From assembly GCA_016869375.1 (NCBI GenBank), contig VGEH01000015.1:1-47289 (forward strand): DNA of 47,289 nucleotides. Direction: 5' to 3'. This DNA is from Alphaproteobacteria bacterium (GTDB lineage: Bacteria; Pseudomonadota; Alphaproteobacteria; SHVZ01). Shown one piece after another: positions 24,916 through 32,341 of the stretch. The position numbers and the translations under genes are program-made. Position 1 is the first letter of the stretch. Each line of letters opens with the position of its first letter. Below the pieces are notes generated by a model. The model was not told the DNA's origin. It made no database searches and saw nothing but the letters and a program-made list of their open reading frames with translations.

Positions 24916-26304
24916 ATGGACACCGTCCAGCCCAACACCGATCCGGTGCTGACCGAGATCGTCCGCAACGCGCTCGATGCCATCGCCGACGAGATCGCGC
25001 TGATCGTGCTGCGCACCGCCTGCTCGGGCATCGTGCGCGACTCGATGGACTATTCGACCGCGGTCTGCGATGCGGCCGGCGGCACGCTGGCGCAGGGGCT
25101 CACCACGCCTCTGCATCTCGGCAGCTTCCACGATGCGATGCTGGCGCTGATCAAACGCTTCGAGGGCGATGTCGCCGAGGGCGACATCTTCATCTTCAAC
25201 GATCCCTATCTGTCTGCGGGCCAGCATCTCCCGGACATCTACATTGTCCGTCCCGTGTTCGTGGAGGGCACCCTGGAAGCCTGGGCCACGACGGTCGCGC
25301 ACCACACCGACGTCGGCGGCATCGTGCCGGGCAGCAACTCGATCGGCTCGACCGACATCTACCAGGAAGGGCTTCGCCTCCCTTTCCTCAAGCTCGCTTC
25401 GGCCGGCGTCGAGAACAAGGCGGTGCTCGACATCCTCGCCGCCAATGTACGCGTGCCGGAGAAGGTGCTGGGCGATCTGAACGCCCAGATCGCGGCGACG
25501 GCGATCGGCGTCCGCGAGATCCAGTCGCTGTTCGCCAAGTACGGCAAGGCGACCTTGCGCGCGACCTTCGCCGAGATCCACGACCACGCCGAACGCCTGG
25601 CGCGCTCGGTGATCGCCGAGATTCCGGACGGCACCTACAAATTCGAATCCTGGATCGACGGCTTCGGCGAGAAGCCGGAGCCGATCCGCTTCTGCGCCGC
25701 GGTCACCGTTTCGGGCGATGAGATCACCGTCGATCTCGACGGCACCTCGCCGCAGGTGCCGGCCGGCATCAACGCGCCGGTGCCCTTCACCAAGGCTGCG
25801 TGTTACGCCGCGATCCGCTCGATCATGGGCGAGGAGATCCCGAATGCCCTGGGCTTCACCCGCCCGATCCATGTGAAGGCGACGCTGGGCTCGATCGTCA
25901 ACCCGCGCTCGCCCGGCGCCTGCGGCGCACGCGGCATCACCGGCTTCCGCACCATGGACACGGTGTTCGGCGCGCTGGCACAGGCGGTGCCGAACCGCGT
26001 GCCGGCCGACGGCAATGGCGGCTCCTCGATCCCGGCGATCGGCGGCGAGCACCAGGGCAAGCCCTTCGTCTTCGTCGAGACCTTCATGGGCAATTGGGGC
26101 GGCTCGGCCTCGGGCGACGGCCAGGAAGGCGTCACTCATATGGGCGCCAACCAGTCGAACGTGCCGGTCGAGATGATCGAGGCCGAGTACCCGATCCGCA
26201 TCGAGCAGTACGGCCTCGTGCCGAATTCGGGCGGGCCGGGCAAGCATCGCGGCGGTCTTTCGATGATCCGCGACTACCGCTTCCTCGGCGATGCCGGACC
26301 ATGA
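24916..26304 (+). CDS. hyuB: Hydantoinase/oxoprolinase subunit B (HyuB), cut short by an in-frame TGA
   Basis: The partner of HyuA. The start (ATG at 24916) and conserved blocks are intact: SGIVRDSMDYSTAVCD, DIFIFNDPYLSAGQHLPD, TTVAHHTDVGGIVPGS and GGPGKHRGGLSMIRDYRFLGDAGP, after which TGA at 26302-26304 ends the frame at 462 residues. Without that stop the same frame runs on to 26649 with the expected C-terminal HyuB sequence, giving about 577 residues, the family norm. So this is a nonsense change, not a frameshift. The product lacks the last fifth and may be inactive unless TGA is read through or is a sequencing error. Confidence 0.85.
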   Translation: MDTVQPNTDPVLTEIVRNALDAIADEIALIVLRTACSGIVRDSMDYSTAVCDAAGGTLAQGLTTPLHLGSFHDAMLALIKRFEGDVAEGDIFIFNDPYLSAGQHLPDIYIVRPVFVEGTLEAWATTVAHHTDVGGIVPGSNSIGSTDIYQEGLRLPFLKLASAGVENKAVLDILAANVRVPEKVLGDLNAQIAATAIGVREIQSLFAKYGKATLRATFAEIHDHAERLARSVIAEIPDGTYKFESWIDGFGEKPEPIRFCAAVTVSGDEITVDLDGTSPQVPAGINAPVPFTKAACYAAIRSIMGEEIPNALGFTRPIHVKATLGSIVNPRSPGACGARGITGFRTMDTVFGALAQAVPNRVPADGNGGSSIPAIGGEHQGKPFVFVETFMGNWGGSASGDGQEGVTHMGANQSNVPVEMIEAEYPIRIEQYGLVPNSGGPGKHRGGLSMIRDYRFLGDAGP

Positions 26305-26649
26305 ACGCTCCGCTCTGACAAGCGCCGCTTCCCGCCCTTCGGTCTTTCCGGCGGCAAGGCGGGATCGCCCTGCCTCTCGATCATCAATCCGGACAAAGAG
26401 GCGCGCGCGCTGCCGGTGCTGATCACCGAGCCGGTGACGCTGCGCAACGGCGATCTGTTCCGTCACGTGCTGCCGGGCGCGGGGGGCTGGGGCAACCCGC
26501 ATGAGCGCGATCCCGAGCGCGTGCTAGAGGATCTGAAGCTCGGCAAGGTTACGCGCGAGCATGCGCGCGAGGCCTATGGCGTGGTGATCGCGGGCGAGCC
26601 GCCGCACGTCGATGCGGAGGCGACGCGGAAGGCGCGGGTGCCGCGTTAA
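26305..26649 (+). pseudogene. C-terminal remnant of hyuB after the in-frame stop
   Basis: Directly after the TGA, in the same frame, come 114 codons that read TLRSDKRRFPPFGLSGGKAG, then LPVLITEPVTLRNGDLFRH, then LPGAGGWGNPHERDPERVL and finally ARVPR with a TAA. These are the conserved closing blocks of HyuB proteins. There is no Shine-Dalgarno sequence or proper start for separate translation; an in-frame GTG at 26416 would omit the first blocks. The block has not decayed further, so the stop is recent, suppressed or an error. Confidence 0.8.
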
Positions 26650-26839
26650 CCATGTTGCGGCTCGTCGACGATCTGGTCGCGGATTGCAGCCGGCAAATCT
26701 GACCTAGAGTCTGCTTCGCTGACTGGTCGTGTGCGCAAACGCCGGCAATGGAGATGGTCAGACCTGAGGCGCAACGAACGCTGCGACTCAAATGATTATC
26801 CCAGACTCCTCTCACCGGGGTTCGTCATACGCTGGAGCG

Positions 26840-26855
26840 CCGGTGCTGGCACCGG
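26840..26855. promoter_or_regulatory. 16-bp inverted repeat before the hypothetical gene at 26903
   Basis: CCGGTGC-TG-GCACCGG is a perfect 7-bp inverted repeat with a 2-base centre, 48 bases before the next start. The size fits a dimeric regulator's operator. The rest of the 253-base interval 26650-26902 shows no gene, terminator or clear promoter that I can support. Confidence 0.3.
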
Positions 26856-26902
26856 ACATGCAACCACCCGTTGGCTGTTCATCGGCAGCCAGGGGGATGC
26901 TC

Positions 26903-27487
26903 ATGACGTCATTCAGGATCGTAAAGGGTCCGGTTAACGAGGCGTGCGCGGTGCCGGGCATCGGCGCGAGGTACGGCGCGGCGTGGGGGCCGCAGGCTGA
27001 TCGCACGAACGTCGCACTCATGTCTTTCGGCTACGCGGAGAGTTCCGGAATCGTGACGATCGATCCGGCTACCAGCGAGTTCACGCTGAGCCATGTTCCG
27101 CCCGAAGGGCTCGTGGGCGAGGGGCGTCAGGCCCAGATCGATCTTCTGCTGCAGCACGCCGCTCCCTATCGCTCGTTCGTGCTGCTGGTCGGCGGACTTT
27201 CTCCCAGGCGGGGCGACGATGGGCCGGCCAGCGGTCCTTGTGTCGGGATCCTGAGGGAGGCGGGATTCCCTGCGGTCGCCGATTTCACCGGACCGAGCGG
27301 GCAGTCCTGCGACGTTGCCGTCTCGGCGAACGGGATCTGGATCGCCACCCGTCCGCCGGCGACGCGGGTGCTCCTCATGACCTTTGTCGGCGCGGCGGGG
27401 CTGGGCGTACCGGTCGACGCGCCATCCAGGCCGCGCTGGTTCATCCCGTCGTGTGTGGTGGCCGCGAAAGACGAAGCGAGAGCCTGA
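26903..27487 (+). CDS. Hypothetical protein, 194 aa
   Basis: I do not recognise this protein. It starts MTSFRIVKGPVNEACAVPG and alternates predicted strands and short helices without membrane segments or a signal peptide. A hydrophobic strand SFVLLVGGLSPR near residue 93 and ATRVLLMTFVGAAGLGVPV near 160 suggest a compact globular fold. The ATG at 26903 has AGGGG 7 bases before it, better than the alternative ATG at 26897. It stands alone between the hyuB remnant and the racemase gene. GC-rich third codon positions support coding, but function and even expression are uncertain. Confidence 0.5.
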   Translation: MTSFRIVKGPVNEACAVPGIGARYGAAWGPQADRTNVALMSFGYAESSGIVTIDPATSEFTLSHVPPEGLVGEGRQAQIDLLLQHAAPYRSFVLLVGGLSPRRGDDGPASGPCVGILREAGFPAVADFTGPSGQSCDVAVSANGIWIATRPPATRVLLMTFVGAAGLGVPVDAPSRPRWFIPSCVVAAKDEARA

Positions 27488-27542
27488 GCGCCATCGCCGG
27501 ATTTCGTAGCGAAAGGCGACCTCCGACTGTAGGGTCCGCCGC

Positions 27543-28280
27543 ATGACGACCGCGACCATTGGCGGCAAGCGCATCATCGGCGTGCTCGGCGGCATGGGGC
27601 CCCTGGCGACCGTAGACTTCATGCGCAAGGTCATCGAGGCGACGCCGGCGACCAAGGACCAGGAGCACATCCCGATCGTCGTCTGGTCGGTGCCGCAGAT
27701 CCCGGATCGCTCAGCCTCGATCTACGGCAAGGGCGAGTCGCCGCTGCCGATGATGCAGGACGGGATCCGGCGGCTGGAGCAGATAGGCGCCGGTTGCATC
27801 GCGATCGCCTGCAACACCGCGCATTACTGGTACGAGGAGATGCGGCGAGGCAGCAGCGCGAAGCTGCTGCATATCGGCGAGACCACGGCCGAGGGGCTGG
27901 TCTCGCTCGGCATTCCGCGCGGGCCGGTCGGCCTGATCGCCACCGACGCGACGATCGAGACGAAGATCTACCAGGATCGCCTCGGCGCGCATGGCTACGA
28001 CAGCCTGGTCCTGCCGAAGGAAGACACTGACCGCCTGTTCTGGCCGGCGGTCCGCAAGGTCAAGGCGAACGACACCAAGGCCGCCGTGCCACTGCTCGAG
28101 GAAGCAGTCGAGCGCCTGGTAGCGGCGGGCGCGACCCGCGTCGTGCTCGGCTGCACCGAGGTTCCCATCGGCCTGGCGGAGGCACGCAGGGAGATCCGCG
28201 CACTCTGCTTCGATGCGACCGATGCGCTCGCGCTCGCCTGCGTCGCCTGGGCGAGCGCCGAGACCGCGGGCGCACCCTAG
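27543..28280 (+). CDS. Aspartate/glutamate racemase family protein
   Basis: A cofactor-independent racemase of the Asp/Glu/hydantoin racemase superfamily, 245 residues. The start is typical (IIGVLGGMGPLATVDFMRKV). The two catalytic cysteines are Cys90 in IACNTAH and Cys204 in LGCTEVP, one in each pseudo-symmetric domain. It probably inverts the alpha carbon of an acidic amino acid or a related compound. Lying downstream of hyuA/hyuB, it could serve the same amino-acid or hydantoin route, but it has its own leader and is 55 bases after the preceding gene. Confidence 0.9.
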   Translation: MTTATIGGKRIIGVLGGMGPLATVDFMRKVIEATPATKDQEHIPIVVWSVPQIPDRSASIYGKGESPLPMMQDGIRRLEQIGAGCIAIACNTAHYWYEEMRRGSSAKLLHIGETTAEGLVSLGIPRGPVGLIATDATIETKIYQDRLGAHGYDSLVLPKEDTDRLFWPAVRKVKANDTKAAVPLLEEAVERLVAAGATRVVLGCTEVPIGLAEARREIRALCFDATDALALACVAWASAETAGAP

Positions 28281-28301
28281 GCCGGCAGCGCCGCTCCTCG
28301 A

Positions 28302-29075
28302 ATGAGCACGATCGGACAGGGGCGCATTGTGGCCTGGGAAGGCGGCAGCCTCTGGATCTTCAGGACCAGTTCCTTCGCCGGACCGGGAATGCATGCGACG
28401 GATTTCCATTCGCATCATGCGATACAGGCGACTCTGGCTCTCGATGGGCGCTTCGAGCTACGGACCCCCGACTCGAGGATGCGAGGCGACGCCGTGGCTG
28501 TTGCCGCGGACGCGCGCCACCTTTTCGAGGCGGAAGGATTGGTCGCGATCGTGTTCGTGGAGCCCGAGAGCCGGTCCGGACGGGCCATGAGCCGTGCTCT
28601 GTTTGCGGGCTCGCCTCTGGCGAGCATCCCGCGGGACCGGCTTGGCGACCTGATCGACCGACTGAGAGCGGCCTTCGGCGATCCTGCCGCCGACGATGCG
28701 GCCGTGGCCGAGATCGGCCGCTCCGTCGTCGCCCGCCTCGCGGGAAACCTGGCCGCCGACACGCCCGATCACCGGGTGAGGAAGATGATCGCTTTTGCGG
28801 CTGGCGCGATCGACCGGCCGCTCAGCCTTGCCGACGTCGCGACAGTAGCGGGGCTGTCTTCCGGCCGGGCCAGGCACCTGTTCGTCGAACAGACGGGGCT
28901 TCCCTTTCGGACCTATCTTCTTTGGCTGCGCGTGACCAAGGCGGTCGAGGTATTCGCCGCCGGGCGATCCCTGACGGAGGCGGCGCACGAAGCGGGATTT
29001 GCCGACTCGGCCCATCTCAGCCGAACCTTCCGGCGAATGTTCGGCCTCACCGCGGCGTCCCTCCGCATCGAATAG
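28302..29075 (+). CDS. AraC-family transcriptional regulator
   Basis: A 257-residue regulator. The N-terminal part (residues 1-100) has cupin-like features, including a His-rich FHSHHAIQATLALDG that could bind metal or ligand. The C-terminal 100 residues form the double helix-turn-helix DNA-binding domain: LADVATVAGLSSGRARHLF and SLTEAAHEAGFADSAHLSRTF, then RRMFGLTAASLR. The start lies 21 bases after the racemase stop and a 13-cysteine peptide gene follows 91 bases later, so it may respond to metal or regulate either neighbour. No strong Shine-Dalgarno is seen; translation may be coupled to the racemase. Confidence 0.88.
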   Translation: MSTIGQGRIVAWEGGSLWIFRTSSFAGPGMHATDFHSHHAIQATLALDGRFELRTPDSRMRGDAVAVAADARHLFEAEGLVAIVFVEPESRSGRAMSRALFAGSPLASIPRDRLGDLIDRLRAAFGDPAADDAAVAEIGRSVVARLAGNLAADTPDHRVRKMIAFAAGAIDRPLSLADVATVAGLSSGRARHLFVEQTGLPFRTYLLWLRVTKAVEVFAAGRSLTEAAHEAGFADSAHLSRTFRRMFGLTAASLRIE

Positions 29076-29112
29076 GGAAGGACGCCTTTTAGCCGTTTCG
29101 TTCAAGTCGACG

Positions 29113-29124
29113 CCGGCATGCCGG
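29113..29124. promoter_or_regulatory. Palindrome CCGGCATGCCGG before the Cys-rich peptide gene
   Basis: A perfect 12-bp palindrome lies in the 91-base gap between the AraC-type gene and the 13-cysteine peptide gene, 42 bases before the latter's ATG. It could be an operator. I cannot point to convincing -35/-10 boxes in this gap. Confidence 0.3.
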
Positions 29125-29166
29125 GCGTAGAAGCGGGCCTTCCCAACCGGAAACCAGGAGGTTCCC

Positions 29167-29334
29167 ATGACCAACGCCTGCAATTGCGATCCCTGCACCT
29201 GCGCCCCGATCTGCACCTGTACCCAGGCCGACATTCGTGCCGACGCGGCTCCCGAATGGACCGGCGGGTGCGGCTGCGGGTGCGGCTGCGCCTCCGCCGC
29301 TGCGTGCGTGGCCGAGTGCGACTGCACCGGCTGA
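29167..29334 (+). CDS. Metallothionein-like cysteine-rich peptide, 55 aa, 13 Cys
   Basis: A short gene with an excellent AGGAGG five bases before its ATG and a TGA followed by a terminator. The product begins MTNACNCDPCTC and contains Cys at 5, 7, 10, 12, 16, 18, 35, 37, 39, 41, 47, 51 and 53, nearly all as Cys-x-Cys pairs. A 16-residue Cys-free linker divides it into a six-Cys and a seven-Cys cluster, the second built on GCGCGCGC. It has no signal peptide and few hydrophobic residues; such a layout is that of a metallothionein binding Zn, Cu or Cd. It does not match the SmtA-type sequence I know, so metal binding is inferred from composition. Confidence 0.7.
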   Translation: MTNACNCDPCTCAPICTCTQADIRADAAPEWTGGCGCGCGCASAAACVAECDCTG

Positions 29335-29384
29335 TGAGAGCCTGCCTCGCGTGCCCCTGCCTCCCCATCAGCGGCAAACGAAAA

Positions 29385-29411
29385 CGGGGGGCCGAAGCCC
29401 CCCGCTCTTTA
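29385..29411. terminator. Bidirectional terminator between Cys-rich gene and ABC binding-protein gene
   Basis: An 8-bp perfect stem (29385-29392 with 29397-29404) has the loop CGAA on the plus strand, which is a C(UUCG)G-type tetraloop on the minus-strand RNA. It is followed by CTCTTT on the plus side and GTTTTCGTTT on the minus side. It lies about 50 bases after the Cys-rich gene and 25 after the converging transporter gene, so it likely ends both transcripts. Confidence 0.8.
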
Positions 29412-29429
29412 GGCATATGAAGGTTCGGC

Positions 29430-30980
29430 CTACTCGAACCAGACGTCCCACATGCGCGGGATACGGCCCGGCGCGTAGTTCTGGACGTTGGCGCGGACGG
29501 CCTGGTAGCGGCCGAGATCGCCGACCTTGATCGCCGGCACGAACTCGAAGAACCGCTTCTGGAAGTCGGCGAAGGCCTTCTGACGGTCCTCGAGCTTGAG
29601 GGCGGTGTTCAGCACGTTGTTGGCGCGCTGCAGCTCGGGATCGGCCATCCACTGGGCGCCCTTGCCGTCATAGTCGGTGGCGAAGAACGAGGTGACGTTG
29701 TAGGGGCCTTCGTAGGGTTCGATGCCGAAGCCGAGCGTCCACAGGCTCCAGCCTTCCGGCTTGGCGCGCAGGTTGAACGCGGTCGGCCAGTCGACGGTGT
29801 TGAGCTTGATGTTGAGGCCGGCCTTCTTCAGCTGCTCGGCGGCGACGACGCCGGTCTGCTGATGGTTGGCGATCGTCGAGTCGGTGAGGATGACGATCTC
29901 CTCGCCCTTGTAGCCGGCCTCTGCGAGCAGGCGCTTCGCCTTGGCCATGTCCTTCACGTTGTAGTCGGACTTGCCGATGTCGCCGGCGAAGTAGCTGGTG
30001 CCCGGATGCTGCCAGCCATGGGTCAGGCGGTAGAGGCCTTCACCCGCGATCGCCATGATCTCTTCGGCATCGATAATCGCCTGGATCGCCTGGCGCACCT
30101 TCTGGTCCTTCGTGGGCCCGAAGGAGGCGTTGACGATGATGGTCTGGAACGCCCAGGGCATCGCCTCGATGATCTTAATGTTCTTGTTGTCCTTGAGGCG
30201 CTTGGCCGAGGGCGGCGGCAGCGCGTCGACGGCGTGGATCTCGCCGGCCTCCAGCGCGGCCGAACGGGCGCCGCCCTCGGGGATATGGCGGAAGCGGACG
30301 GTGTCGAAATAGGCGGTCTTCTTGCCGCCGAAGCCGTCGCGCTTCTGGAAGTTCATGTTCTGGCTATAGCCGTCGAAGCGCTTCACCAGCACATGGCTGT
30401 CCGGGACGTACTCGACGAACTGGTAGGGGCCCGTGCCGATGTGGTCGATCTTGCCGCGCTCCTTGCCGGCTTCCGACTTCGGCATGATGCCGGCCGGGGC
30501 GCGCGGGCTGGAGAGCTGGTCGAGGAAGCCCGGGACGGGCTGCGCCAGCTCGACGGTGACGACGTATTTCGAGGTCGCCGTCATCTTGGTGATCGGCTTG
30601 ATGATCTGGGCCGAGCCACCGACCTTGCCGTAGCGCTCGAGTGAGGCGATCACATCCTCGGAGGTCATCTCCTGGCCGTTGTGGAACTTCACGCCCTGGC
30701 GCAGCGTGAAGACGTAGGTCTTGCCGTCGGCCGAGATGTCGGCCTTGGCGGCGAGATCGGGAATCACGTTGGCATTCTCGTCGCGCGCGAACAGCGTCTC
30801 GATCCAGTGCAGCGAGATGTTGCGCGAGGCCTCGGCCGTGGAGGCCTGGGCATCGGTCAGCGGCGGCGCCGACGACGTGCCGACGATGGCATTCCCGCCC
30901 TTCTTCTGGGCAAGCGCCGGCGAGATGGCGACCGCCAGCGCGAGCGCGCTTACGGTCGACAGAAGTGTCACCCTGAACAC
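29430..30980 (-). CDS. ABC transporter substrate-binding protein, family 5 (oligopeptide/nickel type)
   Basis: The 516-residue exported protein has a signal peptide ending ISPALAQ (about residue 25) and the family 5 motifs DGKTYVFTLRQGVKFHNGQEMTSEDV (about residues 85-110) and IGTGPYQFVEYVPDSH (about 185-200). It would bind peptides or other amide solutes in the periplasm and deliver them to a permease. No permease or ATPase genes are adjacent, so it is an orphan here. The start is GTG at 30980 with GGAGGT before it. It is not close in sequence to the two tandem paralogues at the right end of the window. Confidence 0.9.
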   Translation of the reverse strand: MFRVTLLSTVSALALAVAISPALAQKKGGNAIVGTSSAPPLTDAQASTAEASRNISLHWIETLFARDENANVIPDLAAKADISADGKTYVFTLRQGVKFHNGQEMTSEDVIASLERYGKVGGSAQIIKPITKMTATSKYVVTVELAQPVPGFLDQLSSPRAPAGIMPKSEAGKERGKIDHIGTGPYQFVEYVPDSHVLVKRFDGYSQNMNFQKRDGFGGKKTAYFDTVRFRHIPEGGARSAALEAGEIHAVDALPPPSAKRLKDNKNIKIIEAMPWAFQTIIVNASFGPTKDQKVRQAIQAIIDAEEIMAIAGEGLYRLTHGWQHPGTSYFAGDIGKSDYNVKDMAKAKRLLAEAGYKGEEIVILTDSTIANHQQTGVVAAEQLKKAGLNIKLNTVDWPTAFNLRAKPEGWSLWTLGFGIEPYEGPYNVTSFFATDYDGKGAQWMADPELQRANNVLNTALKLEDRQKAFADFQKRFFEFVPAIKVGDLGRYQAVRANVQNYAPGRIPRMWDVWFE

Positions 30981-31129
30981 GATGGAAACCTCCCAATGGA
31001 CGAAATCGGATACGGAAGAAGGAAGCCTATGATGGCCGTTCGAGGCTTGGCAATCAAGATCGCTCCCATCGGAAACACGGCTTCGTGACGGCTGGAATCG
31101 ATGCTATTGCGACAGGAAAAGGGGGGCGC

Positions 31130-32341
31130 ATGACAGCGGAGATGCTGGACTTCATCGATCGGAACCGCGAGCGGGCCGAGCGTTTCCTGGCCGCGCTCGT
31201 GCGCATCCCCTCCGACAACCCGCCGGGCGATCTGGCGCAAGCCGCGGAGAAGGCGAAACGGCTTCTCGAGGGGTTCGGCCTCACGGTCGAGTCCCACCCC
31301 GTGCCGGCCGATCTGGCGGCGGCGAACGGCATGAAGAGCGCGACCAACCTGATCGTGCGGCGCAAGTTCGGGCCCGGACCGACAATCGCGCTGAATGCGC
31401 ATGGCGACGTGGTGCCGCCGGGCGAGGGCTGGAGCCGCGATCCCTACGGCGCCGAGATCGTCGATGGCTGGATGTATGGGCGCGGGGCGGCGGTCTCGAA
31501 GTCGGACTTCGCCACCTATGCCTTCGCGCTGATGGCGCTGGAGACGGCGAAGCCCTCGCGCGGCACGGTCGAACTTCACCTGACTTACGACGAGGAGGTC
31601 GGCGGCGAGATCGGCCCCGGCCATCTGCTCAAGGCCGGCCTCTCGAAACCCGACATGGTGATCTGCGCCGGCTTCTCCTATGCCGTGGTCGCCGCCCATA
31701 ACGGGTGCCTGCATCTGGAGGTCGGCTTGCGTGGCCGCTCGGCGCATGCGGCCTCGCCCTCGACCGGGGTCGATGCCCTCGAAGCGGCGAGCCAGGTGCT
31801 GTCGGCGCTCTATGCCTGGCGCAAGGGGCTGGCCTCCCGCGTGTCGAAGACGCCGGGCATCGGCGCGGCGCAGATGACGGTCGGGCTCATCAAGGGCGGC
31901 ATCAACACCAATGTCGTGCCCGACGCGGTCACCCTCCGGCTCGATCGCCGCATGATCCCTGAAGAAGATCCGGTCGCGGTCGAGGCCGAGCTGCGCGATG
32001 TCATCACTAAGGCCGTCGCGGTTGCCGGCGCGACCGTCGAGATCAGGCGCGTGCTGCTGGCGCGTCCGCTCACATCGACCGATGCCAGCCGCAAGATGGC
32101 GGAGACGCTGTCGAAGCGCGCCTCGGAAGTCCTCGGCGAGGCGATCGCGGTCACCGGCGTGCCGCTCTACACCGATGCCCGCCACTATGCCGAGGCGGGC
32201 ATACCGACCATCCTCTACGGTGCAGGCCCGCGCACGATCCTCGAAGCCAATGCCCATCGCGCCGACGAGCGGATCAAGCTCGATGATCTGAACGCCGCGA
32301 CCAAGGTGATCGCGCTGACGCTGAAGGATCTTCTCGCTTAG
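31130..32341 (+). CDS. M20-family metallohydrolase homologue with incomplete metal site
   Basis: A 403-residue protein with the M20 (ArgE/DapE/carboxypeptidase G2) layout: His91-Gly-Asp93 in NAHGDVVP, Glu155-Glu156 in TYDEEVGGE (general base and ligand), a lid domain with LRGRSAHAA and the final His376 in EANAHRADE. The metal-bridging Asp, normally in GRGAxDMKGG, is replaced: the protein reads GRGAAVSKSD with Val122. The acidic ligand usually found near residue 181 reads ICAGFSYAV. It may bind one metal only or use other residues. The ATG at 31130 follows a G-rich run; an in-frame GTG at 31085 is possible. Its stop overlaps that of the converging ligase gene. Confidence 0.85.
   Translation: MTAEMLDFIDRNRERAERFLAALVRIPSDNPPGDLAQAAEKAKRLLEGFGLTVESHPVPADLAAANGMKSATNLIVRRKFGPGPTIALNAHGDVVPPGEGWSRDPYGAEIVDGWMYGRGAAVSKSDFATYAFALMALETAKPSRGTVELHLTYDEEVGGEIGPGHLLKAGLSKPDMVICAGFSYAVVAAHNGCLHLEVGLRGRSAHAASPSTGVDALEAASQVLSALYAWRKGLASRVSKTPGIGAAQMTVGLIKGGINTNVVPDAVTLRLDRRMIPEEDPVAVEAELRDVITKAVAVAGATVEIRRVLLARPLTSTDASRKMAETLSKRASEVLGEAIAVTGVPLYTDARHYAEAGIPTILYGAGPRTILEANAHRADERIKLDDLNAATKVIALTLKDLLA

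Noticed and set aside
30968-32257. A 429-codon minus-strand frame opposite the M20-family gene
   Set aside because: It is antisense to clear M20 motifs and shows only Arg/Asp/Gly-rich sequence, so I treat it as non-coding.
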